Shown here: piece after piece, positions 1 through 9,127 of the stretch
Position numbering within the stretch: the first letter of the stretch is position 1
Layout: every line of letters begins with the position of its first letter
Assembly: GCF_046195335.1 (NCBI RefSeq)
Contig: NZ_CP176093.1
Direction: 5' to 3' (one strand)
From: Methanospirillum lacunae
GTDB lineage: Archaea > Halobacteriota > Methanomicrobia > Methanomicrobiales > Methanospirillaceae
DNA: 64,000 nt
Notes under the pieces: generated by a model
Told to the model about the DNA's origin: nothing
The model's input: only the letters and a program-made list of their open reading frames with translations
Databases searched by the model: none
Program-made: the position numbers and the translations under genes

Positions 1-403
1 AGGCAAGGTTACTATCCGAGAGACCAAGACGGTCGTCAAGGAAGGCCAGGAGATATCAAAGAAACTTGCAGACGCTCTTGCCAAGCTGGATGTCAAACCG
101 ATGGATGTCGGTCTGCTTCTGCAGGCAGCCTTCTTTGAAGGTACAGTCTACGAGTCTGATGTCCTCGCGATCGACGAGGTTGCGTTCTACAACAACATCA
201 TTACCGCTGCGAAACAGGCATTCAATCTTTCACTCAATGCTGCGATCCCGACAAAGGATACTGCATCTGACCTGCTTACCAAGGCAGTACGTGAGGCACG
301 CAATGTTGTAGTTGAAGCTGCTGTCGTCAGCAGTGATGTTATGGATGCAATCATCGGAAAGGCACAGTCACAGGCAATGGCACTACAATCTGTGGTTGAA
401 TGA
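1..403 (+). CDS. rpl10: Large ribosomal subunit protein uL10 (archaeal L10/P0), 3' part
   Basis: This is the C-terminal part of archaeal ribosomal protein L10 (P0); the gene begins before the window and the reading frame is open from base 2. P0 forms the base of the ribosomal stalk, anchors L12 dimers and helps recruit translation GTPases. The visible residues run from the rRNA-binding domain (GKVTIRETKTVVKEG) into the helical spine that binds L12. It ends 45 bp before the L12 gene on the same strand, the usual archaeal rpl1-rpl10-rpl12 order. The charged tail usual in archaeal P0 is short here: the frame ends at QSVVE. Identification rests on family resemblance and on the L12 neighbour. Confidence 0.93.
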   Translation, partial: GKVTIRETKTVVKEGQEISKKLADALAKLDVKPMDVGLLLQAAFFEGTVYESDVLAIDEVAFYNNIITAAKQAFNLSLNAAIPTKDTASDLLTKAVREARNVVVEAAVVSSDVMDAIIGKAQSQAMALQSVVE

Positions 404-448
404 AACTGAGTAAAAACGTCATACGCAAATAATTATAGGTGAACATAA

Positions 449-760
449 ATGGAGTATATCTACGCTGCACTCCTCCTGCACAAGGCAGGTAAGGAAGTCA
501 ACGAATCCGCAGTTCAGGCAGTTCTCTCTGCCGCTGGTATCGCAGTTAACGAATCCCGTGTAAAGGCACTGGTTGCAGCCCTTGATGGCGTCGACATCGA
601 GGATGCTATCAGCAAGGCAGCAGTTGCACCGGTTGCAGTTGCAGCAGCAGCAGCTCCTGCAGCAGGCGCAGCCCCCGCTGCAGCAGCAGAAGAACCAAAA
701 GAAGATAAGAAGGCAGAGGAAGAGAGCGGTATGGCAGGGCTTGGTGCCCTGTTCGGGTAA
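449..760 (+). CDS. rpl12: Large ribosomal subunit protein P1 (archaeal L12)
   Basis: This 103-residue protein is archaeal L12 (P1-like), the stalk protein that binds P0 as dimers and stimulates elongation-factor GTPases. It has the N-terminal dimerisation domain (starting MEYIYAALLLHKAGKEV), an Ala/Pro-rich hinge at about residues 62-82, an acidic stretch, and the conserved C-terminal GALFG-type tail that contacts the GTPase. The ATG at 449 follows a GGTGA Shine-Dalgarno element at about 437. It is probably cotranscribed with rpl10 immediately upstream. Length and architecture are normal for the family. Confidence 0.97.
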   Translation: MEYIYAALLLHKAGKEVNESAVQAVLSAAGIAVNESRVKALVAALDGVDIEDAISKAAVAPVAVAAAAAPAAGAAPAAAAEEPKEDKKAEEESGMAGLGALFG

Positions 761-892
761 TCCCCTCTCCTTTTCCTGATACGTATCAATTCTGTTTTCA
801 AGTTTTATTTCTAGTAAGTAGTTTCTGCTTTGAAGATTCTGTTTAAGCAGTTAATCGCATGTCGATAATTATGTTTAAAAAAAGGTTAGTTA

Positions 893-2830
893 TTATGCAC
901 TTGCCGGTTTTGTAAGTTTTTCTCTGAGTTCTGATCCAAACAACGGGCTTTGAAGTTCAGGTCTTGCCATCATAGTTTTAATGTATTCTTCTTTCGCAGA
1001 TTCAAACTGTGCATCGCTCATACCTGCTTTTTTCTGGTTCATGCAATTTCGCAGATCATAGAATGCATAACGACCGTCACTACTTATCAATGGCTTTGTT
1101 CCGGTGAGAGTAGTTATGGAATTTTCAGTTTTTGCTCCTCCGTCTGCATATCCGTATCCATCAACAAGAAGGCCAGTAAAGCCGGTGGCATAAAGATGAC
1201 CCATCATATCTTCTGGGTTTGAAGCACAAACCGCAGTTTGCCAGTTGTCCCAGAATCTCCCTTTCATCGTTGGATAACTCCATTTCAGGGTATGTGTGTG
1301 GAGATAGGGTTTGAGACTGTCTAGTCCTTTGATCTTTCCCGGAGGATTGGAGTTTGGAAATCCACCGATATCAGGGAGAATAAAAATTGATGACCCTGCT
1401 GGCATTTCTGCTTCTATCTGGGCAAAGTAGTCTGCCTGCATCTGAAACTCCTTCTCGCGGTCAGATCCGGGAGTAAGGGCGTATCCTGCAGGTACCTGAT
1501 CAAATATTCCAAATGTCAGAAGAACAAGAAGCAGGATAAGAAAAATCGGACAGAAAAGTGGTTTTGTCCTGTATTGTTCAAACAGAAGTTGGAGGAATAA
1601 TAATACTGTCAGAATTGCAAAGAAGGCTATATAGAGGCTGATGCGGTTATATGAGTGTATATCAGGGAAGACCTGGGCTATAATTGCAGATATTCCACCG
1701 ATAGTTCCGATGAGTATCGATGCGAAGGTAAGCAGAGAAAGATGATCCATAAGAGGAGATCTCTTATCAAGACGTGCCTGGATGTAAGGGAATCCTCTGA
1801 TAAAGATCCAGCCAAGCAGAATAATAAGACCGATACTACCTATTATTCCAAGTGAGGCACTGACATTTTCATTTACAAGAGGTCTGTATAGCGTATATTT
1901 CTGTGCGATATCGGCAAGGAAGGGTATCCGGTTCCCCTGGGCCGGAAGCAATAATTGAATCAGTTTCAATCCCCATGTTTCAGATTCAAATGCATAACGG
2001 TATGACATCACGAAAGATGGTCCGTTGAAAAGTCCGTATATGAGGGATGGAAGTTTATTGAGAAGGATACCAGCAATAAGAATGATGCCCGCTATTGCCC
2101 CATTGAAAAAGTCAGATCTCTGAAAAGTTCTTGAGTATGCCCAGAGGACAGCAACGGCGAGAAGTAGCAAGCCAAAGTATCCATAATATGAATGGGTTGA
2201 AGTGATGAGAAGAATTACTGCTGCGATAAGACCCTTATGGGTAAGAGTAAATCCTGACAATAACCTGGAATTCCCCTTACGGTAGAACAGGGATTCATTC
2301 TGACATATCCAGAGAATTACCAGCACCATCAGAGGCACCATGTAATAAGAAACCAGGTTGTAGTGAATGATTCTAAAGAAGTGATAATAAAGGAATGAAA
2401 AAATCAGACCCCCAAAAACCGCGATAGGATATGCAATTTTGAGTTGTCTGAAAACATACAGTGAACACAATGCAGTCAGGAAAAAACCTAAAATGTAATA
2501 TACATTCATTACCACGGCATAATTGCCTGAAAAGAGACTGATGATCTTCATGATCAGGAGATCGAGGTTGCTCCCAATTGCATAATCATACATCTCTAAG
2601 GTGCCTGGTGCCCCGGTCATTGGATTTTCAAGCCACCAGCCATTCTCGATTGTGGTTTTTACGAGAAGATTGTACTCAAGACCATCACCATCATATGTGT
2701 ACGGAACATCTAGTCGTGCTCCATTTAGCAATCCAAGAGTCCAAATGAGGTAAATTGCACATAGAATGATCAGGATTGCTGACCAGATAACCTGCGTGCG
2801 TGTAATAGAAGACAGGGGATTATTTTTCAC
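893..2830 (-). CDS. Large polytopic membrane protein, possibly GT-C-type glycosyltransferase
   Basis: This 645-residue protein has about a dozen hydrophobic segments spread over residues 12-440 and then a soluble C-terminal domain of about 200 residues. After the first membrane helix comes an acidic loop with YDGDGLEYN, in the place where GT-C transferases (lipid-linked sugar donors) carry acidic catalytic residues. I do not recognise a named family. A role in surface glycan or lipid-linked sugar transfer is inferred only from the topology. The start is GTG with a GGTGGG Shine-Dalgarno about 8 bases upstream. It stands alone, convergent with rpl12. Confidence 0.8.
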   Translation of the reverse strand: MKNNPLSSITRTQVIWSAILIILCAIYLIWTLGLLNGARLDVPYTYDGDGLEYNLLVKTTIENGWWLENPMTGAPGTLEMYDYAIGSNLDLLIMKIISLFSGNYAVVMNVYYILGFFLTALCSLYVFRQLKIAYPIAVFGGLIFSFLYYHFFRIIHYNLVSYYMVPLMVLVILWICQNESLFYRKGNSRLLSGFTLTHKGLIAAVILLITSTHSYYGYFGLLLLAVAVLWAYSRTFQRSDFFNGAIAGIILIAGILLNKLPSLIYGLFNGPSFVMSYRYAFESETWGLKLIQLLLPAQGNRIPFLADIAQKYTLYRPLVNENVSASLGIIGSIGLIILLGWIFIRGFPYIQARLDKRSPLMDHLSLLTFASILIGTIGGISAIIAQVFPDIHSYNRISLYIAFFAILTVLLFLQLLFEQYRTKPLFCPIFLILLLVLLTFGIFDQVPAGYALTPGSDREKEFQMQADYFAQIEAEMPAGSSIFILPDIGGFPNSNPPGKIKGLDSLKPYLHTHTLKWSYPTMKGRFWDNWQTAVCASNPEDMMGHLYATGFTGLLVDGYGYADGGAKTENSITTLTGTKPLISSDGRYAFYDLRNCMNQKKAGMSDAQFESAKEEYIKTMMARPELQSPLFGSELREKLTKPASA

Positions 2831-2949
2831 GTGTTTCCCACCGTATTAAAAGAATTGTTAGCCGTAGGCTTTCATATAGCCTTTGATCTGGCTAGATAAC
2901 TCCTAAAATGATATCATCTGTTCTCTGATTAATAAATATTTGATAGATA

Positions 2950-3495
2950 TTATCTGATACAGACAGGATGTAGGGTTTTCAATCTCATTTTACAGTCATC
3001 ACAGAGCCAGGTTTTTTTGTGATCGAGGTCGTCAAGACATTCGGGGTTTGCCATTACACATCGCTCATCCTGGCAGTGCTCCAGACCGAGAAGGTGTCCT
3101 ATTTCATGGGCCCCTTCAGTAATAATCCGGTTACCTAAGGCTTTCTCATCTGATGGAAGGTCCCAGAATTCATTTCTTAACCGAGCTGCAGATACTACTG
3201 CTGATCCAGTTCTGGGACGTGCTAGTCCGAAGATATACAGTGATGCCGGCTTGAAGATGTCATCGCTGATTACGAGCAGCAATGGCGATTCAATATTATT
3301 CCTTCGCTTATAGGTATCAATACAGGAAAGGATAGCGGTTGCATCAAACTGATGTCTGTTGATAGAAAATCCATTATATAATAGAGGATTGGTAAATACC
3401 TGCACTGGAATATCCAGAACCTGAGATATAGTGCGTGATACCGGGATCTCAAGACCCTGTGGTGCTCCCCGATCCCAGAATATTTGGATATCCAT
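2950..3495 (-). CDS. amzA: Archaemetzincin family zinc metalloprotease
   Basis: This protein of about 181 residues carries the full archaemetzincin signature HEIGHLLGLEHC, followed by a second zinc site: Cys-x4-Cys (CQDERC) with Met, then a CDDC pair near the C-terminus. The three His plus Glu form the protease site, and the four Cys are expected to bind a structural zinc. Archaemetzincins are predicted cytoplasmic aminopeptidase-like enzymes whose physiological substrates are unknown. I chose the ATG at 3495 (MDIQIFWDRG); an in-frame TTG two codons upstream at 3501 is possible. It is divergent from the UPF0146 gene with fewer than 20 bp between them, so the two must share a very compact promoter region. 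Confidence 0.93.
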   Translation of the reverse strand: MDIQIFWDRGAPQGLEIPVSRTISQVLDIPVQVFTNPLLYNGFSINRHQFDATAILSCIDTYKRRNNIESPLLLVISDDIFKPASLYIFGLARPRTGSAVVSAARLRNEFWDLPSDEKALGNRIITEGAHEIGHLLGLEHCQDERCVMANPECLDDLDHKKTWLCDDCKMRLKTLHPVCIR

Positions 3496-3512
3496 TCCCA
3501 ATACTCTGAGTA

Positions 3513-3914
3513 ATGAGTGGGTATAAACATATTGAGACGCTTATTGCCCGGTATATTGCTGGAAGATACCACTCTGTGCTGGAGATTGGGACAGGACACA
3601 ATACCCATGCTGCTGAATTAATCCAGCGTTCAGGGATATCAGTAACCTGTAGTGATCTTTCAATTCCCCAGGGATTACTTTTAGTTCCCTACGTAATTTT
3701 TGATGTAGGTTCACCTGATAACAAAATCTTTTTTGTCGAATGTATACTTGCTATCAGGCCAATTGAAGAGATGATGTCATCACTTATTTTATATGCACAG
3801 CGATGTGGTGCTGATCTTCTGGTGTATCATCTTGGGTTTGAAGGGTATTCACACCCTCACCAGATTATCAACTGCGGAGTTTCACTCTGCCAGTATGTCA
3901 CCCGCCAAAATTGA
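3513..3914 (+). CDS. UPF0146 family protein (methyltransferase-like fold)
   Basis: This 133-residue protein matches the archaeal UPF0146 family. Its N-terminal half has a Rossmann-type motif VLEIGTGHNTHAAELI at about residues 21-36, like motif I of SAM-dependent methyltransferases, then a CSDL motif-II acidic position. The protein is too short for a complete methyltransferase, and the family has no established function. It starts with ATG just after the divergent archaemetzincin start. Its 3' end overlaps the 3' end of rfcL by 17 bp in convergent orientation. Confidence 0.85.
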   Translation: MSGYKHIETLIARYIAGRYHSVLEIGTGHNTHAAELIQRSGISVTCSDLSIPQGLLLVPYVIFDVGSPDNKIFFVECILAIRPIEEMMSSLILYAQRCGADLLVYHLGFEGYSHPHQIINCGVSLCQYVTRQN

Positions 3915-5364
3915 ATAGAGTTGACTGTGACCGATTCTTCTCTGCTTTGCTACTTTTTTCATCTGGATTTATTTCTGTCTCTTGTTTTTCCTGGTGATCT
4001 GCGGTTGGTGAATCGGTTTTTACTTCTTTAGAAGGAGCGGGAAGGGATCTTTGCTTTTCTGCAACTTTTCTGGATTTTTGTGCTGCTTTAGCCTCTTCTT
4101 TTTCCCGCTTTTTGAGCTCCTTTTCTATCTCTTTCTTGCGATCTTCTATCTTCTTAATAATTGATTTAGCGATATCAGAATCCTGAATCAGAAGATCAAG
4201 TTGATCTGTATCAAGTGAGAACTCTTCGGCATATTCTTCTGCATTGTGCTCCGCGAGAAGAGAGATTGGCATCAAGTACCCGCTTCGTACTGTACCTGCA
4301 GCCATATGCATAGTCCTCCCAAGCCGGGAAAGAAGTTGTTCACGCGCTGACTTCTGTCTTTTTGCCGTGGACATTCTTCTCCAGCGGTCTGGTGGCATGA
4401 TCTTCATGAAACCGCCGGTTCCAAAAGCTGCATCATTCACCCCAAGAAGCATTGTAGCCGTAGCATACCGCCAGAGAGTATAATACTGGGTTTTATAGGT
4501 TCTACCCAAGTACTCATCTGCCCTCGATACTGCCTGGTACGCTTTGCATATTGCGCCCTGATCCTTCATGAGTCCGATATTCCCTTCAATCCATTGTAGT
4601 TCTGTGTCTGGTGTTTCGTCTACTTCAAATGCAATATCAGTCAGAGGGCGAGTGGGGTTTTTATGAAGAGTAGCAGCGACCAGATCAAATATTGTGGATC
4701 TGTTGTCTTTGCGTGATGTCGATAGGTCATCAGACAGGAGCTCTGATCGGCCTATGGTTGCTGCATAGAGCATGGTGACTGCAGACCTGATGTCACCTCC
4801 TGATCTGCCTGAAATATCATCCAATGCTGAAATATCGCAGGTAATACCTTCTTCTATACAGATCTCTTTCAGCCTGGGTGTAATAGTCCTTGCCTGAGCA
4901 GCCCTGAATTGGACTTTCATGCATAAAGTTCTGATAGCGGCATCAAGGCCATAGAGGTCGTTGGCGATAAGAACAATCGGCTGACTGGCTTTTTTGATGA
5001 CATCAACAATAGCTCGTGCCCCTCCCCGGTCTGCGTTTCCCTGCAGGTTATCAGCCTCGTCAAGAAGGATTAGTTTTCGACCTGAACCCAGCAGGGATCC
5101 AGTACTTGCACTTGTTCCTGCAACACGTTCAATAACCGATTTTGTCCGCTGATCACTCGCGTTCAGCTCTACGACATCCCAGTTCATGTCAGTGGCAAGT
5201 GCATTTGCAGCTGATGTTTTTCCTATTCCTGGTTTCCCATACAGGAGCAGAGGTTCAGAGTCTGTGGTCCAGTTCTGCGCCCAGGTGAGCATCTGTCGTA
5301 TCGATTCCTTATTTCCTACCAGGTCAGTTAGATGCCTAGGACGATATTTCTCTGCCCAGTCCAT
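3898..5364 (-). CDS. rfcL: Replication factor C large subunit
   Basis: This is the large subunit of the archaeal clamp loader, which opens and loads PCNA on primed DNA. The AAA+ module shows Walker A GKPGIGKTSA near residue 45 and Walker B LILLDEADN near residue 100, then the helical collar. The C-terminal about 80 residues are highly charged (Lys/Glu-rich) and end in a PIP-box-like motif QSTLFNF that should bind PCNA. The start at 5364 (MDWAEKYRPRHL) matches the family N-terminus; 14 further in-frame codons upstream lack homology. The small subunit is not in the window. The 3' end overlaps the UPF0146 gene. Confidence 0.95.
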   Translation of the reverse strand: MDWAEKYRPRHLTDLVGNKESIRQMLTWAQNWTTDSEPLLLYGKPGIGKTSAANALATDMNWDVVELNASDQRTKSVIERVAGTSASTGSLLGSGRKLILLDEADNLQGNADRGGARAIVDVIKKASQPIVLIANDLYGLDAAIRTLCMKVQFRAAQARTITPRLKEICIEEGITCDISALDDISGRSGGDIRSAVTMLYAATIGRSELLSDDLSTSRKDNRSTIFDLVAATLHKNPTRPLTDIAFEVDETPDTELQWIEGNIGLMKDQGAICKAYQAVSRADEYLGRTYKTQYYTLWRYATATMLLGVNDAAFGTGGFMKIMPPDRWRRMSTAKRQKSAREQLLSRLGRTMHMAAGTVRSGYLMPISLLAEHNAEEYAEEFSLDTDQLDLLIQDSDIAKSIIKKIEDRKKEIEKELKKREKEEAKAAQKSRKVAEKQRSLPAPSKEVKTDSPTADHQEKQETEINPDEKSSKAEKNRSQSTLFNFGG

Positions 5365-5533
5365 TCCTGATCCATTCAGCATGGCACCAGATAAACCGCT
5401 CCTCACTGTGTTTGATATCTTGAATAATTGTCTGGTTTCATAATTGCATTATCAACCATTTCTTGAAGAAACATGCTAGTATCAGACAGTTTATGTCAGA
5501 TGAGACAGAAACGGGAAAGAGAGCTTAGATGCC

Positions 5534-6550
5534 ATGGGAGAGCACACCTGTTCCACCGAACTGATTGCTAAAGCGGTTAGGGAGTATGAAGGCGTCAGAC
5601 GGAAGAGTGAGATCGGGGCGATAGTAAACGATCTGAAACTTGACTGTCCTGGAGTAATTGCTTCATTTGGAGAAGATGCCGCAGTAATTCAAAATAATGG
5701 GGATGCCCTTCTCCTGGCTGCAGACGGTATCTGGAGTAAGCTTATGGACGCGGATCCATATTGGGCTGGCTATTGTGCCGTTCTAGTAAATATTCATGAT
5801 ATCGCTGCAATGGGTGGTCGTCCCCTGGCAATGGTAGATGTCTTTTCAATATCATCAGGATCAATTCGTGATGCAGTAATTGCCGGAATGCGTGATGCAT
5901 CAGCCCAGTTTGGTGTTCCGATAGTTGGAGGTCATCTTCATCCTGAAACACCATATAGTGTAATCGATATTGCTATTCTTGGAGTGGCACCGATAAATGG
6001 TATCATCTATAGCAGTACTGCACAGGCAGGAGACCTGATTGTTGTAGCAATCGATCTGGAAGGAAGAGTTCACCCCTCTTGTGCTTTGAACTGGGATAGT
6101 GCCACACTCAGAACAGCTGAAGAGGTAAGAGCACAGATCCATGTACTTGAGGAACTTGGAACAAGACAACTCGTGACTGCAGGAAAGGATATCTCAAACC
6201 CTGGTATCATCGGAACACTTGGAATGCTTCTTGAAGTATCAGGAATGGGAGGAAGAGTAGATCTTTCTGCAATTCCTCGTCCTGATGACTGTCACAATAT
6301 CCCATTTGAACAGTGGGTTCGAATGTATCCTGGGATGGGCTTTGTGCTAACATTGAGGGAAAAGCATCGTGAGGAGGTTTGTGGTCTCTTTTCTGCTGTC
6401 GGGATGACCGCACAGGTTATTGGTAAAGTGAATGATTCAAAAGATCTCCGAATTGTATATAATGATGAGGATACCAGCGTGTTTGATTTTAGCAGTGATA
6501 TTGGTATTACTAATCTGGGTGCTGAGGAGCGATGCCCCAGGATCTCATAG
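5534..6550 (+). CDS. Methanogenesis marker protein 2 (AIR synthase-like)
   Basis: This 338-residue protein belongs to the PurM/AIR synthase-like superfamily, which includes HypE, SelD and ThiL, and matches methanogenesis marker 2, a family essentially confined to methanogens. N-terminal features are the acidic nucleotide-binding motif SFGEDAAV near residue 45, then DIAAMGGRPLAM, and later GGHLHPE. The fold binds ATP and usually activates an amide or acyl group; the real substrate is unknown to me. Its stop overlaps the start of the marker-4 gene by 19 bp, so the two are translationally coupled. Confidence 0.88.
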   Translation: MGEHTCSTELIAKAVREYEGVRRKSEIGAIVNDLKLDCPGVIASFGEDAAVIQNNGDALLLAADGIWSKLMDADPYWAGYCAVLVNIHDIAAMGGRPLAMVDVFSISSGSIRDAVIAGMRDASAQFGVPIVGGHLHPETPYSVIDIAILGVAPINGIIYSSTAQAGDLIVVAIDLEGRVHPSCALNWDSATLRTAEEVRAQIHVLEELGTRQLVTAGKDISNPGIIGTLGMLLEVSGMGGRVDLSAIPRPDDCHNIPFEQWVRMYPGMGFVLTLREKHREEVCGLFSAVGMTAQVIGKVNDSKDLRIVYNDEDTSVFDFSSDIGITNLGAEERCPRIS

Positions 6551-7296
6551 GTATCGGTGTTTCTGCTGATCCGGAACGGGTTATTCGAAGTATTATAAAT
6601 TGTAATTTTTCAGACAGGATTGTATGTTATACTGATCCTGATATTGCGGTGCAATTTTCTTTTCCTTGCCTGGTAAGAACATCCGACCAGCCTGGAGAAA
6701 AAATGGTATCTGATCTTGTAACTGATCAGATTTCTGCTGCAGTCAGAGGTACCCTTCCTGCCACTCAAACGTTGTCAGCTCTTAAACTTGCATATGGTGT
6801 CCGGGAACTTGAAAGGATTGTGCTCCTTGAATCTGCACAATCAAAACGATTTTTCCTTGCCCCGGTTGGTATAGATGAAGGATGGACAATCAGCCAGAAG
6901 ATCTCACTCATCAACAAAGGGAATAAGATAGCTATTGGAGCTGGCCTCTCAGAAAAGGTAGGTGTTCTATCTGGTGGCCGGTTTGGTGATGCTGGAAGAC
7001 ATCCTGCTGTTGATCGGAGTATGGCAGACGCGGAACTTGTTTCACGATTAACCGGGGCTCGGCATTATGAGATCCTTATCGAAGATGCGATCGCAGAATG
7101 TGGACTCATAATAGCTCCTGATGGGATAACGGGAAATTTAATCTTCAGAACGTTGCTCTTTGTCGGGAACGGTGTTTCACATGGGGCACCTGTTGTAAAT
7201 ATCGGTGGTATCTTCGTAGATACTTCGCGCGTCAACCCAGATTACTCGAATGCCCTGAATCTGGCGGCATCTATGTATTATATGCAATTCTCCTGA
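6532..7296 (+). CDS. mtxX: Methanogenesis marker protein 4 / MtxX family
   Basis: This 254-residue protein matches the MtxX family (methanogenesis marker 4), which resembles phosphate acetyl/butyryltransferases and was named as methyltransferase-related. It shows FFLAPVGIDEGW in the middle and a conserved C-terminal part with IIAPDGITGNLIFRTLLF. The reaction is not established. The start lies inside the marker-2 gene in another frame, indicating coupling. The pair is a small methanogen-specific unit ending about 180 bp before the histone gene. Confidence 0.82.
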   Translation: MPQDLIGIGVSADPERVIRSIINCNFSDRIVCYTDPDIAVQFSFPCLVRTSDQPGEKMVSDLVTDQISAAVRGTLPATQTLSALKLAYGVRELERIVLLESAQSKRFFLAPVGIDEGWTISQKISLINKGNKIAIGAGLSEKVGVLSGGRFGDAGRHPAVDRSMADAELVSRLTGARHYEILIEDAIAECGLIIAPDGITGNLIFRTLLFVGNGVSHGAPVVNIGGIFVDTSRVNPDYSNALNLAASMYYMQFS

Positions 7297-7435
7297 AAAC
7301 CTAATGATTAAGGATATTTATAGAAATTTAATTTTATTCGTCTGATTCGCAATCATCAGGTAAGATGGTGAGGAAAATTAAAAAACTTCTGATTATAGAG
7401 CCGAAACGCAAAAAAATCAATGCAATCTCGAAATG

Positions 7436-7443
7436 TTTAAATA
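7436..7443 (+). promoter_or_regulatory. TATA box of the histone gene
   Basis: The element TTTAAATA lies 35-42 bases before the histone ATG, preceded by an A-rich BRE-like CGAAA. An archaeal TATA box at this spot would put transcription start near 7466, leaving a leader of about 12 nt that carries the Shine-Dalgarno GAGGTAGAGG (7465-7474). The start position is inferred from the usual spacing, not measured. Confidence 0.6.
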
Positions 7444-7477
7444 GCTATCAAGATACCTTTTTTTGAGGTAGAGGACT

Positions 7478-7684
7478 ATGGCAGACTTACCTATTGCAGC
7501 AGTTGTAAGAATTGCAAAGAAGAATGGTGCTGAACGTGTGGGAAGCGACGCAGCTACAGCACTGGTTGAAAAAGCTGAAGAGTACATTGCAACCCTTACC
7601 AAAGAAGCCAATCGACTTGCACTACATGCAGGAAGAAAAACAATAAAAGAAGAAGACGTTAAGATGGCAGTAGAGAATGCCTAA
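7478..7684 (+). CDS. Archaeal histone (HMf-like)
   Basis: This 68-residue protein is a single histone fold that dimerises and wraps DNA. It starts MADLPIAAVVRIAKKNGAER and ends with the conserved KTIKEEDVKMAVENA helix. The DNA-contact residues in the first helix and loop (Arg-Ile-Ala-Lys-Lys, then AERVGSDA) and the K-T-I pair before the last helix are present. There is no tail, as usual for Methanomicrobiales histones. A strong TATA box and Shine-Dalgarno suggest high expression. Its T-rich downstream region separates it from convergent hisB. Confidence 0.97.
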   Translation: MADLPIAAVVRIAKKNGAERVGSDAATALVEKAEEYIATLTKEANRLALHAGRKTIKEEDVKMAVENA

Positions 7685-7836
7685 GACATCCTCTCTCTTT
7701 TAATTGTTTGATTACTGTCCTGACTTCTGCTTAAATGTCAGGCATGGATGGGGATTTCACGGAATTTCCGTGTTTTGTATAATATTATTCAGACTTTTTT
7801 CTGCTTTGGATTTTTTTCCGAATAATTAGGAAAAAA

Positions 7837-8418
7837 TTAGAGTATTCCTTTTGTACTTGGTATGTTACCATTTGGATCAATGATCCGGGTAGCTTCGTGA
7901 AGAGTCACACCACATGCTTTGAAGAACGCTTCACAGAGATGATGATCAGATCTACCAGAACCTTCCAGATGCAATGTAATGTGTGCTGATGATGTAAGAG
8001 TAGTAAAGAAGTGTTCTATCAGGTATGGTTCCAGCACACCTTCTATTGGACCACTAAATACTCCTGAAAAAACGCAGTATGGTCTGCCACTGATATCAGT
8101 TGTAACCATCACCCGTGCTTCATCCATTGGGATAATAGCATGGGAGAACCGTCTGATACCTCTGCCATCTCCAATTGCTTCCCGTAACGCTGATCCAAGA
8201 ACTATGGCTATGTCTTCTATTGTGTGATGTGGTCCGACATTTAGGTCTCCATCTGCCCTGATTGTAAGATCAAACCTTCCATGCCGGCCAAATGATTCGA
8301 GCATGTGATCAAAAAATGGTATTCCAGTTTCTATCTGGCAAATCCCGTTGCCATCAAGGTTGAGATCAACTTTTATCTTTGTCTCCCTGGTCTCTCGTGA
8401 AATTGATCCAGTCCTCAT
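7837..8418 (-). CDS. hisB: Imidazoleglycerol-phosphate dehydratase
   Basis: HisB (193 residues) dehydrates imidazoleglycerol phosphate to imidazoleacetol phosphate in histidine synthesis. The manganese-binding His clusters are visible: FFDHMLESFGRHG near residue 35, VGPHHTIEDIAI near 62, and SGRSDHHLCEA near 155. It is a normal-length monofunctional enzyme without a fused phosphatase. It is the last gene of a minus-strand run mat-hisG-hisA-hisB and overlaps hisA by 4 bp (ATGA), which implies translational coupling. Confidence 0.97.
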   Translation of the reverse strand: MRTGSISRETRETKIKVDLNLDGNGICQIETGIPFFDHMLESFGRHGRFDLTIRADGDLNVGPHHTIEDIAIVLGSALREAIGDGRGIRRFSHAIIPMDEARVMVTTDISGRPYCVFSGVFSGPIEGVLEPYLIEHFFTTLTSSAHITLHLEGSGRSDHHLCEAFFKACGVTLHEATRIIDPNGNIPSTKGIL

Positions 8419-9125
8419 GATGATGCTCTTAGTGCCTCTTCAAGTGTAATCTTTCCTGAGTAGAGTCCAGAACCAAGAACTATGCCTGCTGCATCACATT
8501 GCCTTAATGTGCTGACATCTGAAGGATTAGTAATCCCTCCAGCGACAATAACCGGGACTGTCACTCTACTGGTAAGCAATCTTACTGGTTCTACTTCTAT
8601 TCCCTTACAGAGCCCTTCCACATTTACATTGGTATAGAGGAGTGATCCTGCCCCTTTTGCAATGAAGAGTTCAGCCCATTTAAGATAATCTCCAGCAGGC
8701 CGTTCCCAACCGTTTACAACGATCTGCCCTTGTCTGGCGTCTACTCCAGCCATAATTCGGTTAGATCCATACTCATCAGAAAGAATGGTGAGGCAGTCAG
8801 GATCATTCACTGCAAAGGTGCTAATGATTATTCTATCGATTCCGGTGTCGAGCCAGGATCGGGCATCTTCGAGTGAACGGATTCCGCCGCCAAGTTGTAT
8901 TTCGACCCCTGTTTCTTTGATTACTGTTTTGATCTTTTCTGCATTAATTTCCGAAGAGCCAAATGCCCCATCCAGATTTACAATATGAATAGCTTCTGCT
9001 CCTTTAGAGATCCAAGATTGTGCAAAAGTGAGTGGATCTCCATATATGGTTGCAGAATCCTTCTTACCCTGGATTAACTGTACACAGTTCCCTCCAAGGA
9101 TATCTACTGCTGGAAATACCTTCAT
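8415..9125 (-). CDS. hisA: Phosphoribosylformimino-5-aminoimidazole carboxamide ribotide isomerase
   Basis: HisA (236 residues) is a (beta/alpha)8 barrel that isomerises ProFAR to PRFAR, the substrate of HisF/HisH. The first strand MKVFPAVDILGG carries the catalytic Asp. Phosphate-binding loops are QLGGGIRS near residue 77 and VAGGITNPSD near 194, with the second catalytic Asp region AGVDARQG near 125. It overlaps hisB and lies 2 bp after hisG, so all three are one transcription unit. HisF, the next enzyme, is encoded 48 kb away in this window. Confidence 0.96.
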   Translation of the reverse strand: MKVFPAVDILGGNCVQLIQGKKDSATIYGDPLTFAQSWISKGAEAIHIVNLDGAFGSSEINAEKIKTVIKETGVEIQLGGGIRSLEDARSWLDTGIDRIIISTFAVNDPDCLTILSDEYGSNRIMAGVDARQGQIVVNGWERPAGDYLKWAELFIAKGAGSLLYTNVNVEGLCKGIEVEPVRLLTSRVTVPVIVAGGITNPSDVSTLRQCDAAGIVLGSGLYSGKITLEEALRASS

Positions 9126-9127
9126 GG

